Source: Chara braunii (Eukaryota > Streptophyta > Charophyceae > Charales > Characeae). From it: DNA of 20,972 bases. A program made the translations under genes and the position numbers. Below, one piece after another: positions 1-7,890 of the stretch. Position 1 is the stretch's first letter; each line of letters opens with the position of its first letter. The DNA is taken from assembly GCA_003427395.1 (NCBI GenBank), contig BFEA01000464.1, positions 890,927 to 911,898 on the forward strand. Reading direction: 5' to 3'. The notes beneath the pieces are model-generated. The model searched no databases. It was not told the DNA's origin and saw only the letters and a program-made list of their open reading frames with translations.

Positions 1-8
1 CCCCACCA

Positions 9-10
9 AC

Positions 11-82
<72 letters not shown>

Positions 83-111
83 GAATCAATCAATCAATCA
101 ATCAATCAATA
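9..111. repeat. (AATC)n simple-repeat array
   Basis: A four-base AATC/ATCA unit is repeated almost without interruption, with rare substitutions such as ATGA. An A-rich and T-rich tract follows to about 175. A degenerate array of the same unit occurs at 13861-14180. No coding or structural role is visible. Confidence 0.97.
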
Positions 112-228
112 TAAAAAAAAAACAGTCAATCAATGATTTTTTTTTTTCTTTTCTATTTATTTAATTTTTTTCGGTAGTCTTCGAAATCCACCCCCCCATT
201 TTCGAAGTTCTTATGTTTTTTTTTTTGC

Positions 229-519
229 GAGGAGGTAGGGGAACCCCCCCCGACTCGAAACCCGTTCCCCGTTCCCCGCCCCCCAAACCCCCTCCTCGAT
301 TGGCCGCAGGATCGGCCGAAAGTTCTTGGCCGGCCCGGCCTGGGCCGAACCAGGCCGCGGCCAGCGTGCAACATAGGTGTGAAGGTCGACGGCGATGGAC
401 GCACCCGACGATGCCTGCGCACTCGCAACGGCTGGGGGACGGAAGTGACGCCGCCGCTGAGCCCATTTCAGCAGTACGCCATCTTCACGCCGCCAGCCAC
501 ACGTTGTCATCGTCGTCGC
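229..519. other. GC-rich unassigned stretch
   Basis: This stretch is rich in C and G, with runs of C and several GGCCGG-like motifs. Open frames exist on both strands, but they are proline- or arginine-rich and overlap one another, as expected from GC-rich non-coding DNA. It may be the interior of the Harbinger-type element that ends at 830, but no left end for that element was found. Confidence 0.4.
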
Positions 520-830
520 AGCCATCAAATTCGAATTTCAAACGTCGACGCCCCCCGGGTTAAATTTTTTTCTCGTTGTCCACCTCATGTTGTTTCCCGC
601 CACATATCGCTACCACGCCGCCTCCACACGGACAAAAGACGGTGGACCAAAGACCACCGACCCCGCGGCCACTAATTTCCGGATGAAAACGGCCACGGGC
701 ATGCGACAAAGAAACATCCTTGGGGCAGGTCCCCAAGGATGAGTGGAACGACGCAGCAAATTTCCCTTAAGAGCCACAAAGAAATTTCCTTGTGGCTCAA
801 GGAACTCGTAAGGAGTGTCTATTGAGGCCC
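520..830 (-). mobile_element. PIF/Harbinger-type element end A (fragment)
   Basis: Read on the minus strand from 830, the sequence starts GGGCCTCAATAGACACTCC. This matches the terminal repeat GGGGCTCGTTCGACACTCC of the intact MITE at 17863. The next 110 bases also follow that MITE, including the TCGTTCCAC and TCCTTGGGG blocks. Farther in, at about 524-545, is an AT-rich motif (GTTTGAAATTCGAATTTGAT). A similar motif lies inside end B and upstream of the transposase at 11.7 kb. The other end of this copy was not found, so it is treated as truncated or rearranged. The superfamily assignment rests on the GGG-start terminus and on the TTA duplication seen at 17863-18464. Confidence 0.6.
715..798. 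repeat. Paired subterminal hairpins in end A
   Basis: Two perfect inverted repeats lie close together. CATCCTTGGGG (715-725) pairs with CCCCAAGGATG (731-741) across a 5-base loop. GAGCCACAA (771-779) pairs with TTGTGGCTC (790-798) across 10 bases. Similar short hairpins occur at the matching places in the other copies (1445-1462 and 17971-17990), so this looks like a family feature rather than chance. Confidence 0.8.
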
Positions 831-870
831 TATCTCTCTGGTCTATGTAATCAAATATTAATAGTATTAT

Positions 871-1131
871 AATATAAATACAAATGCTTGTTGACAATGA
901 TGTGTTTACAATGTATTCTCAATTCAAATTTCAATTTTTATATAGAACCATTTCTCTGTAGTGTTTCAGATAGGAGGAATGAGTAATATAATAAATTAAA
1001 ACATTAATGATATGATATAAATGCAAATCGTTGAATGATTGTTCACAATGATGTGTTTACAATGTATTCTCAATTCAAACTTCAATTTCTATTTAGGACC
1101 ATTTCTCTGCAGTGTTTCATATAGGAAGAAT
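871..1131 (+). repeat. Two-copy tandem repeat, about 151-bp period
   Basis: Copy 1 (871-980) and copy 2 (1014-1131) share a long block beginning ACAATGATGTGTTTACAATG and ending near ATAGGARGAAT. There are scattered substitutions and an 8-base length difference near the left edge. The spacing of the shared block is 151 bases (894 versus 1045). The sequence is AT-rich and has no open frame of interest. A weaker partial third unit may precede it. Confidence 0.85.
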
Positions 1132-1344
1132 ACGCCTGGATTCAGGGAGAGCCAGATCGGCGCAGAGGTGCCCCACCCCAAAAAATGAAAAGCCTTCTTG
1201 TTACTTGCATCGAGTGTCCCGTGCCAGTGACCACACGGGCAGCCTGGATGGCAGTGGATGCCCAGCCCAGTCTGCTTGGCCAGGCAGCTCACGCAGCCTT
1301 TGGTAAAAAACAGAAACACAAAGTGTGGGATGCGGCAATATATA

Positions 1345-1396
1345 ATAGGTTTGGGGAAGAAATGGCTATATATATATCATAGGTTTGGGGAAGAAA
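1345..1396 (+). repeat. Short 34-bp-period direct repeat
   Basis: ATAGGTTTGGGGAAGAAA occurs perfectly at 1345-1362 and 1379-1396, separated by an AT-rich spacer. It sits immediately before the Harbinger-type terminus at 1408. Confidence 0.85.
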
Positions 1397-1407
1397 GAGG
1401 CTATATA

Positions 1408-1740
1408 GGGGCTCGTTAGACACTCCTTGTGGTGTCCTCGGGGACGAAGGAAGTTTCCTTCGGGGTTTTGAAGGAAATTCCCGCCTTCGTTCCACCTATC
1501 CTCGGGGTGGTGATGGTGGTCTCCCAAGGATAATTCCTTTTGGCCCCCTGCGGCGATTATAATAATATTCTAGTCGACCGCGGCGGGCACAATGCGTTGG
1601 TCCATTGGGTGATGTCCAACTCGCGACGGGGTGGTCCAGATGCCAGAGCCGAGAAATTTTGAAAGGCGCTGGTGAAAGAGAAAAAAAAAAAAACTTAAAA
1701 AGCAATGGACCTTCCCGTTCGAAAATCAAATTTCGAATTG
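1408..1740 (+). mobile_element. PIF/Harbinger-type element end B
   Basis: The element begins GGGGCTCGTTAGACACTCCT at 1408, nearly identical to the terminus of the MITE at 17863. The similarity continues for about 130 bases through TCCTCGGGG, an 18-base palindrome CGAAGGAAGTTTCCTTCG (1445-1462), and CGTTCCACCTATCCTCGGGG. Around 1703-1740 is an AT-rich stretch, AATGGACCTTCCCGTTCG followed by an AAATTTCGAATT core. It resembles 11703-11747, just upstream of the Harbinger transposase. The left flank is ATA. A partner end could be the inward-facing terminus at 4011, which would make a 2.6-kb element, but the flanks do not form a matching duplication. Long open frames on both strands at about 1695-2308 are unrecognised. 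Confidence 0.65.
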
Positions 1741-2369
1741 GGTGTTGCACATGACGACGGCGACGTCGGGCAGGTGGCGTCCATACTGGCGACGGGGGAA
1801 ACGAGCATTTGCATCAGCGGACAGGAATCGTCATAAGTCGTCACAAATTTGTGAGTACCCCCCGAAGGTCCACTGCCATCGCCTCGTGTCGCCGCGCATA
1901 TGTGTGGAGTCGAGCACACGTCTGCGACTTGGCGCTGAGGTTTTCGTAGTTGATGAGCATTGCAACATGCATGCCGATGGAGGGCGCCGACGGCGATGGA
2001 CGTGCGAAGTTGACGACGACCGAGAAAACGGTCGTGGCGACGACCGTGCTCTTTCGTTGTCAGCAGGAGAGGGCATTGGGCAGAATGAGAGCACAGATCC
2101 GTGCGTAGAGGAGAAAGATGCTTCATCAAGGGATGAAAGTTCACAAATACACACGATCAATCAAGATCGAAGTCCAAGTAACTTTGACAAAAGCTTAATA
2201 GAGAGAGTTACATCCAAGAGGTCGCGAAAACGACAACTCGAGAAAGCTCCCCACCTCATCTTCCCCCTTTACAGTACCCGCACTTCCACTTCCCAAAACC
2301 AGGCATAAGCCCCGCGCCATGTCAAAAGAGGACTAGACCGTAGTCTATCTATTCTATAAATAGCAAAAG

Positions 2370-2990
2370 CTAATCCGAGTCACTGCAAAGCAAAGTGGCG
2401 GTCAATTGCCAAAAAGTGTCTCGATGCCGCGCGAAGTTCTCGAGGGCCTTCGCAAAGATACGATCTGGAAAACTCTTCGCCCTGTATTCCTTTCGTAGTG
2501 TCAGAACCTGCTGCAGAATACGGGCCCGGACCGTCGTGTTCCTGTCTATCCGGTACAACCAACCCGTAATAGACGCCATTTTCTGCCTTCTGCAGGACCA
2601 TGATTTGAAGTCTTGGCCAGTTCTAAAGGTGATCTGTCCAAAGGACCAAATCGTGTCCTGGTTCTTAGTCCGCTGAAAACATACCAGAAACGGAAAACTC
2701 AATTTCACCTCCATACGACACCCAAGGAAGTCCCAGGAACCGGAACAGTCGTCGGTCCTTTTTAAGGTCAGTGACTTAGGATAGCAGGCCTCGAAACGCT
2801 TTCTGATCTTGTTGGCTTTCCCAATAGTCTTTCCGTCCCCTCGTTTGTAGGCTAGGAAAATGGAAACATCGTCCATAAGCCTTACTCCGTACACCAATGC
2901 TTCATCAAGTCCCGGTCAAAAGGCTGGATACTGTGGCCATCACCGAGGCTGTACTTCATGTTTGCTGCGCCATGGGTTGCAGTGTTCGTC
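2370..2990 (-). pseudogene. Reverse transcriptase fragment (Penelope-like or related), minus strand
   Basis: The minus strand carries a 175-residue open frame containing GVRLMDDVSIF, the catalytic palm motif with MDD in place of YxDD. Next come a conserved SWDFLGC block and a thumb-like tail (RARILQQVLTL, FPDRIFAKALENF). The same order of motifs occurs at 9200-9847 (GVRLVDDVSIF, SWNFLGC, and a tail with HRARMF and YPDYFLDKGL), so the two copies are homologous but clearly divergent. Upstream, to about 2990, a PMAQQT-stop-STASVMATV stretch lines up by position with PMGKSSNPALAAM of the other copy, but in a different frame from the MDD block. The fingers and first palm motifs are missing, and no nuclease domain is visible. 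Assignment to Penelope-like elements is inference. The RT identity itself is well supported by the palm motif and the paralog. Confidence 0.7.
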
Positions 2991-3059
2991 CACAAGTGAT
3001 GCCAGCTGCTGCAATGCTGGACTTCACGGACGACGATCGTCTGATTGCAAGAAATTAGG

Positions 3060-3450
3060 GGGGCAAAAGACCGCGACGACAACGATCCACTAGTGCGGGC
3101 TTCGACGGTGACAAGTGTCACGCGATTGCGATGGTGACGTCGATGATGGCCACACAAAGTGCCTGGTGAAATTCGAGATGGTGACGTCAACTCCCGCGAT
3201 GGCGATGGTGATGGCGACACCGACGATGGACAAAGTATGTTAAAGGCGATGCCAGTTGTGGGAGATGACGATGGCGATGACAATGCGGGATATACGACGA
3301 TGATGAGTGTAAATGGACAGGGTGGATGGAGCGGATGCGATGACACACTTGCGTTGAGGAGGACACACACGACGAAGATGACGGTGGTCCTCTCGTTGAG
3401 GCGAGACGGCAAGATCCAATAACGACGATGATGCAGACGATGTGAAGGCC
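3060..3450. repeat. GAC/GAT/GGC-rich trinucleotide-like low-complexity block
   Basis: The plus strand contains many imperfect GAC, GAT and GGC triplets (for example GATGGCGATGGTGATGGCGA). All frames are therefore biased: Asp/Gly-rich on plus, and Ser/Pro/Arg/His-rich on minus. The long minus-strand open frame across 2882-3643 is explained by this composition and resembles no protein I recognise. Related GAC-rich stretches occur near 380-530 and 1750-2040, inside or beside Harbinger-type ends A and B, so this may be transposon interior. Confidence 0.55.
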
Positions 3451-3884
3451 ATCCTGCAGAGGTGGTGCTGCGTGTACGCCCAGGCACCCTGCCGAGGATA
3501 CATATGTGGAACAGGAGAAGCAAAATCGCGACTACGACAGGGCTGTTACTCCACGACGACGGTGGAAGTCCGCCAAACGGCCACCATGAAAGGAGCAAAC
3601 AGTAGTGGACATCATATGACACACACACTCTAACGTGACACACACTCTTACACTAATATTTTCCGTCGCCGACATGAGCAGGGATGTGGGAGGGATTGGC
3701 TAAAATATTCAATTTTCCCGACCGTTGAACCTCTACGAAGCTGGCGGGACGCACCACGACGCAGCCCCAATTGCAGACGAACCCCGATGACCGTCGTCCT
3801 CCAAGAGTAACCGCTGGCGACCCGTTGCCGGAAATCCCAACGTTGAGGCTCGAAGATGTCCGTGCAGCCACTGGCAGAATACCA

Positions 3885-4011
3885 AGCCCGAGGAATCCCC
3901 GAGGGCCGAGGAAATGTTTTTACTTTTTTTTTTCAATTTCTTCCCCGAAGATAAGTGGAACGATGAATTCCTCAGGGGATTTATGCGCCCGAGGAGTGCC
4001 GAACGAGTCCC
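3885..4011 (-). mobile_element. PIF/Harbinger-type element end C
   Basis: Read on the minus strand from 4011, it starts GGGACTCGTTCGGCACTCC, matching the terminus of the MITE at 17863 with two changes. Farther in, CTCCTCGGGCG, AGGAATT and CGTTCCACTTATC match the inner right arm of that MITE (18175-18280). The right flank is TCG. It faces the end at 1408, so the two could be the ends of one 2.6-kb non-autonomous element, or the residue of two separate insertions. Confidence 0.6.
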
Positions 4012-4325
4012 TCGGCACTAGGAGAAGGGTTGGGGGGGGAGGAGGGGAACCAAAGGAAAAAAAGGTACTGTTTGACAATGTACACTAGCACATGCATTGT
4101 GCAGAGTACAACACACAATGTCATACATACTACATAGAGTTTCACTTGGTGCTGCTTCTCTCCACGGATGGGGTTCCCTTCTACCTTTGACAAGCGCCAA
4201 GGGTGGTTCCTGGCTTATAAAAAATTTAGACCGTTGAAAAAAACAAGAAAACTAGTTACCTCACGTTGAACGAAAACAGAGCAATTTTTTTTGTTGTTTC
4301 TTTTCCAAATCGGGCCCACACGGAC

Positions 4326-4328
<3 letters not shown>
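4012..4328. other. Unassigned stretch
   Basis: G-rich then AT-rich sequence with no recognisable gene or mobile-element terminus. Short open frames on the minus strand show no motif I can name. Confidence 0.3.

Positions 4329-4392
<64 letters not shown>
4329..4392 (+). repeat. (GA)n microsatellite
   Basis: A 64-base uninterrupted GA dinucleotide array. Leu-Ser frames on the minus strand here are artefacts of the repeat. Confidence 0.99.
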
Positions 4393-4396
<4 letters not shown>

Positions 4397-5174
4397 CCAC
4401 TGAGATACTATTCAACTGCGAATAAAATCACCTCCCCTGAAATACACCTAATGGTGGCCGGTCAAGGCTGCACTGGTTGCTCCCAGCCTGTTTGGTCCAG
4501 TGGGCGGAGTCTTTCTACAGCTCTGTGTGAAGACACCTGTGGGAAGCCCAGCCAGTTAAAGATTGCCAGCGGACTAACAATCGGCCACGGAAAGGCTCAG
4601 AGTGACCATCAAGAAAATGCTGGCGGGGCCCGACCAATCAAGAGTCGCAGCAGTTGCTTCAACCGGCGCTTTCGTGTGGGTAGCTGGTACATAGAAATGA
4701 TTGCTTTCGCAATTTTTTGCTTTCCAATTTTAATTGAAGTAGTCAAATAATCTGAGGTGATTTTCTGCTGAGGATATAGCCATGCATTGAACTGTCATGG
4801 TCATTATAATGCCAACCTGTAACAGTCCCGACCCGGACTGCATACCAGGTCTGAGATCACATAAACCTCCCTTTGAAGACAAGGCCCTGGAATGGGACTG
4901 TGAGACAGAAACCTTTCTCAAAGACTACATTTTTATTTTCTTTTTAAGCCACCAGTACCCTGCCCAGCTATTGACGCCGAGCTTAAACTCTCCCTACACC
5001 CCCCCAAAAAAGGCGAACCTATGCGGGCCTGCTTTGGCCTGGCGGCGCTGGCGCCACCACCCATTTCCGTCCACTACCCAGACCATAAAAATATGCGCTC
5101 TTATACAAAACTCGTATTTCTTTTTCCAACCTGGGCAGTGTACTTCTGGTTTAATTTTTAAGGGGGAAGCACTG

Positions 5175-5176
<2 letters not shown>
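4393..5176. other. Unassigned stretch with two short open frames
   Basis: Plus-strand frames run through 4451-4750 (99 residues) and 4797-5273 (the second continues into the GA repeat). Neither has a motif or composition I can link to a family, and the second is partly repeat-encoded. The region has more balanced base composition than its surroundings, so a decayed gene fragment is possible, but I cannot support one. Confidence 0.25.

Positions 5177-5221
<45 letters not shown>
5177..5221 (+). repeat. (GA)n microsatellite
   Basis: A 45-base GA array, the second plus-strand GA array within 1 kb. Confidence 0.98.
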
Positions 5222-5226
<5 letters not shown>

Positions 5227-5294
5227 TAGGGCAAACAGCGACAACACGAGAACGGAAATTTAAGATACAGTGATACACCATGTAAATCATACCA

Positions 5295-5295
<1 letters not shown>

Positions 5296-5337
<42 letters not shown>

Positions 5338-5357
5338 AAAAGAAAAAAAAAAAAAAG
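5296..5357 (+). repeat. Poly-A tract
   Basis: A 40-base A run (5296-5335) continues as A-rich sequence with single G interruptions to 5357. No AATAAA signal lies just upstream, so a retroposed tail is less likely than at 6623. Confidence 0.95.
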
Positions 5358-6131
5358 AAGGAAGGAAACAAAAAAAACATCACACATGTTCCAAAGCCCA
5401 ATCCATCTTAACGGTTACCATACAGCAGGGCTAATCCCCTGAGCCATTCCAAATTTCCAATCAGGATTAAAATTTTAAAGTTTAAACACGTGTTCTTCTT
5501 TTTCTTCTTACGAACAGCAAATTGAACATGTGTGTGTCAAATTGAGGCACATGGGTTGGGTTACTATTACTTACAAAAGATCATTCACATAAATTTAATA
5601 TTTATGCTAGCTGCATGGCAGTGATGGGACCTCAGTTTTTGTCCTGGTAATCATTTCACCCATTTTATCAGCCCAGTATGAGTGTTTATTAGTAAATTTT
5701 TACTAAATTATTATTACTAATCATTTGATTTAGGAAATGGGTGGGGTTCATGAGTTATGTGCAGGCAATCCAGCTGGGGATGACATAATTGACACTATCT
5801 TAAATGTATCTACCCACTTTTAAGGCAGGACCTGGATGTATCTGACCGCATTTAGGTCTGCTAATAAGTCAAAAAGTCCTAGTAGTGTGAGGTATGGCCT
5901 GATACTTTATTACCAAAAGAATTCCCAAAATGCATCTGGGTTGAGCCCTCACTGACAAAGAGGATTGGATTAAAGCACCAGTACACCACACATCGGACCA
6001 CGGGTGTCAGCATGAAACCCACACCACTTCGGAGGCCGCCGATTTTTTTTTTTCAACAGTGCCCCACGCCGAGTTTTGCTTGTGGTGACAAAAACTTTCT
6101 GCAAGGGGGCCGTGTACTTGCGGTTTAAGCT
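5358..6131. other. AT-rich unassigned stretch
   Basis: No open frame of note, no clear terminal repeats and no RNA gene were seen. It could be the body of a retroposed transcript whose tail is at 6623, but no 5' boundary or flanking duplication was found. Confidence 0.3.
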
Positions 6132-6238
6132 CCTGAATCTGGATGTGTTTTAAGCAGAGATGCAGAAAAGGAGTTCAATCTCAAGTTTCTGCACCTTTCT
6201 TTTCTGCCAACAGTCTAGAACACGTCCAGATTAGTCGG
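6132..6238. mobile_element. Small foldback element (MITE-like)
   Basis: The left arm CCTGAATCTGGATGTGTTTT is answered at the right by AACACGTCCAGATTAGTCGG, its imperfect reverse complement. Inner arms also pair (GCAGAAAAG with CTTTTCTGC). The left arm matches the inner arm of the foldback at 18786-18954 (CCTGAATCTGGATGCGTTTG), and both copies have a similar layout. The two are therefore probably the same family. No target-site duplication could be assigned. Confidence 0.6.
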
Positions 6239-6606
6239 ACCTAGCCCCTGGATACCAGGGTAAGAGGCAGAGATAGATACTTCATCTTTCATCATGAAGG
6301 AATATATATGATATATTTTTCTTAAATTTTCTAGCTTTCCTTTTTTTTTTTTCCTTTGAAACAACTACAGCCTTTGGGGGTTTCGAAAACGCAAAAGAAT
6401 TGTTCACAGAAGAGTTAATGATATGTTCAGTCAAACGGTTTTGTGTTTGGCAGCCCTGATGGCTGAAGGTAGGAACAGAGGATGGTTACAGAGTAGGTTG
6501 GAGAAAGCCTCGGCCTCTTCTTAAGCTAAACTGGCTGATGCTGCCAGGATAACTCCGGGTGGAATTGCGAGGAGCCCCGGCCTCTATTGATGGTTGAATA
6601 TAATGA
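6239..6606. other. Unassigned stretch upstream of an A-tail
   Basis: This stretch contains AGCCTCGGCCTCTTC and a similar CCCCGGCCTCTATTG about 85 bases later. No protein-coding pattern was seen. It is the most likely 3' part of whatever transcript produced the AATAAA plus A-tract at 6607-6648. Confidence 0.3.
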
Positions 6607-6648
6607 AATAAAGTGTTGGGTTAAAAAAAAAAAAAAAAAAAAAAAAAA
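6607..6648 (+). other. Polyadenylation-like signal with A-tract (retroposed 3' end candidate)
   Basis: AATAAA (6607-6612) is followed after 10 bases by 26 consecutive A residues (6623-6648). This is the arrangement left by reverse transcription of a polyadenylated RNA. I did not find a matching target-site duplication on the two sides, so simple A-rich sequence remains an alternative. Confidence 0.45.
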
Positions 6649-7117
6649 CAGGCAGAAGAACATAAAAGAAATCACAGTTTTGTCATGGAGGCAGTTTGTA
6701 ATGTGCAAAAAAGAGCAAAATATGATTTAAATATCTTTTTTTCCTTTTCTTTTTTTTTTCTTTTTTTTTTCCAACTAAGGCCCTCCGCACATCACCCCCC
6801 ACCGGGCCCTTCCCTTTACCACAAAGAGCTTGATACAAACTACCTCACCTGTTTTATTGCCTTTTCAAAGTGGCATGACCGACATGCGGGTGTCTGTTTT
6901 TCTTTTGCCCGTTCTAAACTCAAACTTAACCCAGCCGTGGTTGGCTCTTCTTTTCTCTTGTTTGGTGGGGGGGGGAAGGGGGGGGGGGGTTGGAGGGATG
7001 CTCAGGAGACAGAATGGAGTAGAGTGGGATAGAGGGGGGTAGCTGGGGTTGGTGAAATAATGACCTCATTTGAATTGCCTCCTCATACCATTGTCTTTTC
7101 GTATTTCTTCTTTTTTC
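6649..7117. other. Unassigned stretch with G-runs
   Basis: T-rich sequence followed by a G-rich tract (about 6966-6989) and GGATAGAGG-type repeats. A plus-strand frame at 6685-7032 is low complexity and not recognisable. Confidence 0.3.
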
Positions 7118-7271
7118 GCCGACTTGTACATCCTGTGATCCTTGAACATGAAGGGGCTGTCACGAAAGCAGTTTGTAATTGCCGACTTGTACATCCTGTG
7201 CTACCTGTCCTTCTTTTTTGGGGGGGCTAATTACGGCGCAGTCCCGACTCACGAAAGCAGTTTGTAATTGC
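7118..7271 (+). repeat. Two interleaved short direct repeats
   Basis: GCCGACTTGTACATCCTGTG is perfect at 7118-7137 and 7181-7200. A second 22-base unit beginning CACGAAAGCAGTTTGTAATT is perfect at 7161-7182 and 7250-7271. The second copy of the latter lies inside the left arm of the foldback element at 7232, so the first copy is a stray piece of that arm. Confidence 0.9.
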
Positions 7272-7717
7272 ATTTCAAAAAAACTGTGTTATAGCAGTTT
7301 AGTCAGGGCCGAGTTTCAAATGCAGTTGAAAGTCTGGGTGGCCTTTTTCAGCAGTTCATTCAGGCACGTGGCCCCTCTTTTTTTTTTTCGTTTTCTTTCC
7401 CCGTTCCCGCCCCTCCCCCCACCCTCAGGTGTGGCCAGGACATCTCGGCCGTGGCCCCGCCATACAACGAGATGCTTTTGCTTCTTATTCTTTTTCTTGG
7501 TGTGGCTGAGACATCTCGGCCGTGGCCCCTCCACAGGACGGAAAAAAGAAAAGGAAAAAAAGGAAAACTGGGCCACGTGCCTGACTAAACTGCAAAAAAA
7601 GGCTAGCCCAAGTTTCAAGTTTCAACTGCATTTGAAACTGGGGCCCTGACTAAACTGCTAAAAGCATAAAATGCAGTTTGAAATGCAATTACAAACTGTA
7701 ACCCTGACTGCGCCGTA
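7232..7717. mobile_element. 486-bp foldback element with long inverted arms
   Basis: TACGGCGCAGTC at 7232 is answered by GACTGCGCCGTA ending at 7717. The arms remain alignable for roughly 200 bases. They share AGTTTGTAATTGCATTTC, AGCAGTTTAGTCAGGGCC, AGTTTCAAATGCAGTTGAAA and CAGGCACGTGGCCC in mirrored order. The centre holds GACATCTCGGCCGTGGCCCC twice in direct orientation (7439-7458 and 7510-7529). TA is present on both sides of CGGCGCAGTC, which could be a TA target duplication or just part of the arms. The element encodes nothing recognisable; open frames in it come from the inverted arms. It is best called a MITE or foldback element of unassigned superfamily. Confidence 0.85.
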
Positions 7718-7890
7718 GTTTTCTGAACTTTTCTCTTTTTTGTTTTAACTTTTCGCTCTCCTTGTGTACTTATTAACAAGAGATAGTAATAGCCGTGTAA
7801 TCTTGGAGCTTTACTTAATAAATTACATCCTTTCAGGAGCGTAACACACTATGATCTACTGGTCCTTCCACACCATCTTGCTCAGACTGA

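Noticed and set aside
1695-2308. Overlapping open frames of 188 (plus) and 149 (minus) residues
   Set aside because: They lie over the same DNA, are compositionally biased (Arg/Asp-rich and Ser/His-rich), lie inside a Harbinger-type element region and match no family I know.
2882-3643. 253-residue minus-strand open frame
   Set aside because: Its composition follows the GAC/GAT-rich repeat; no domain or motif is visible.
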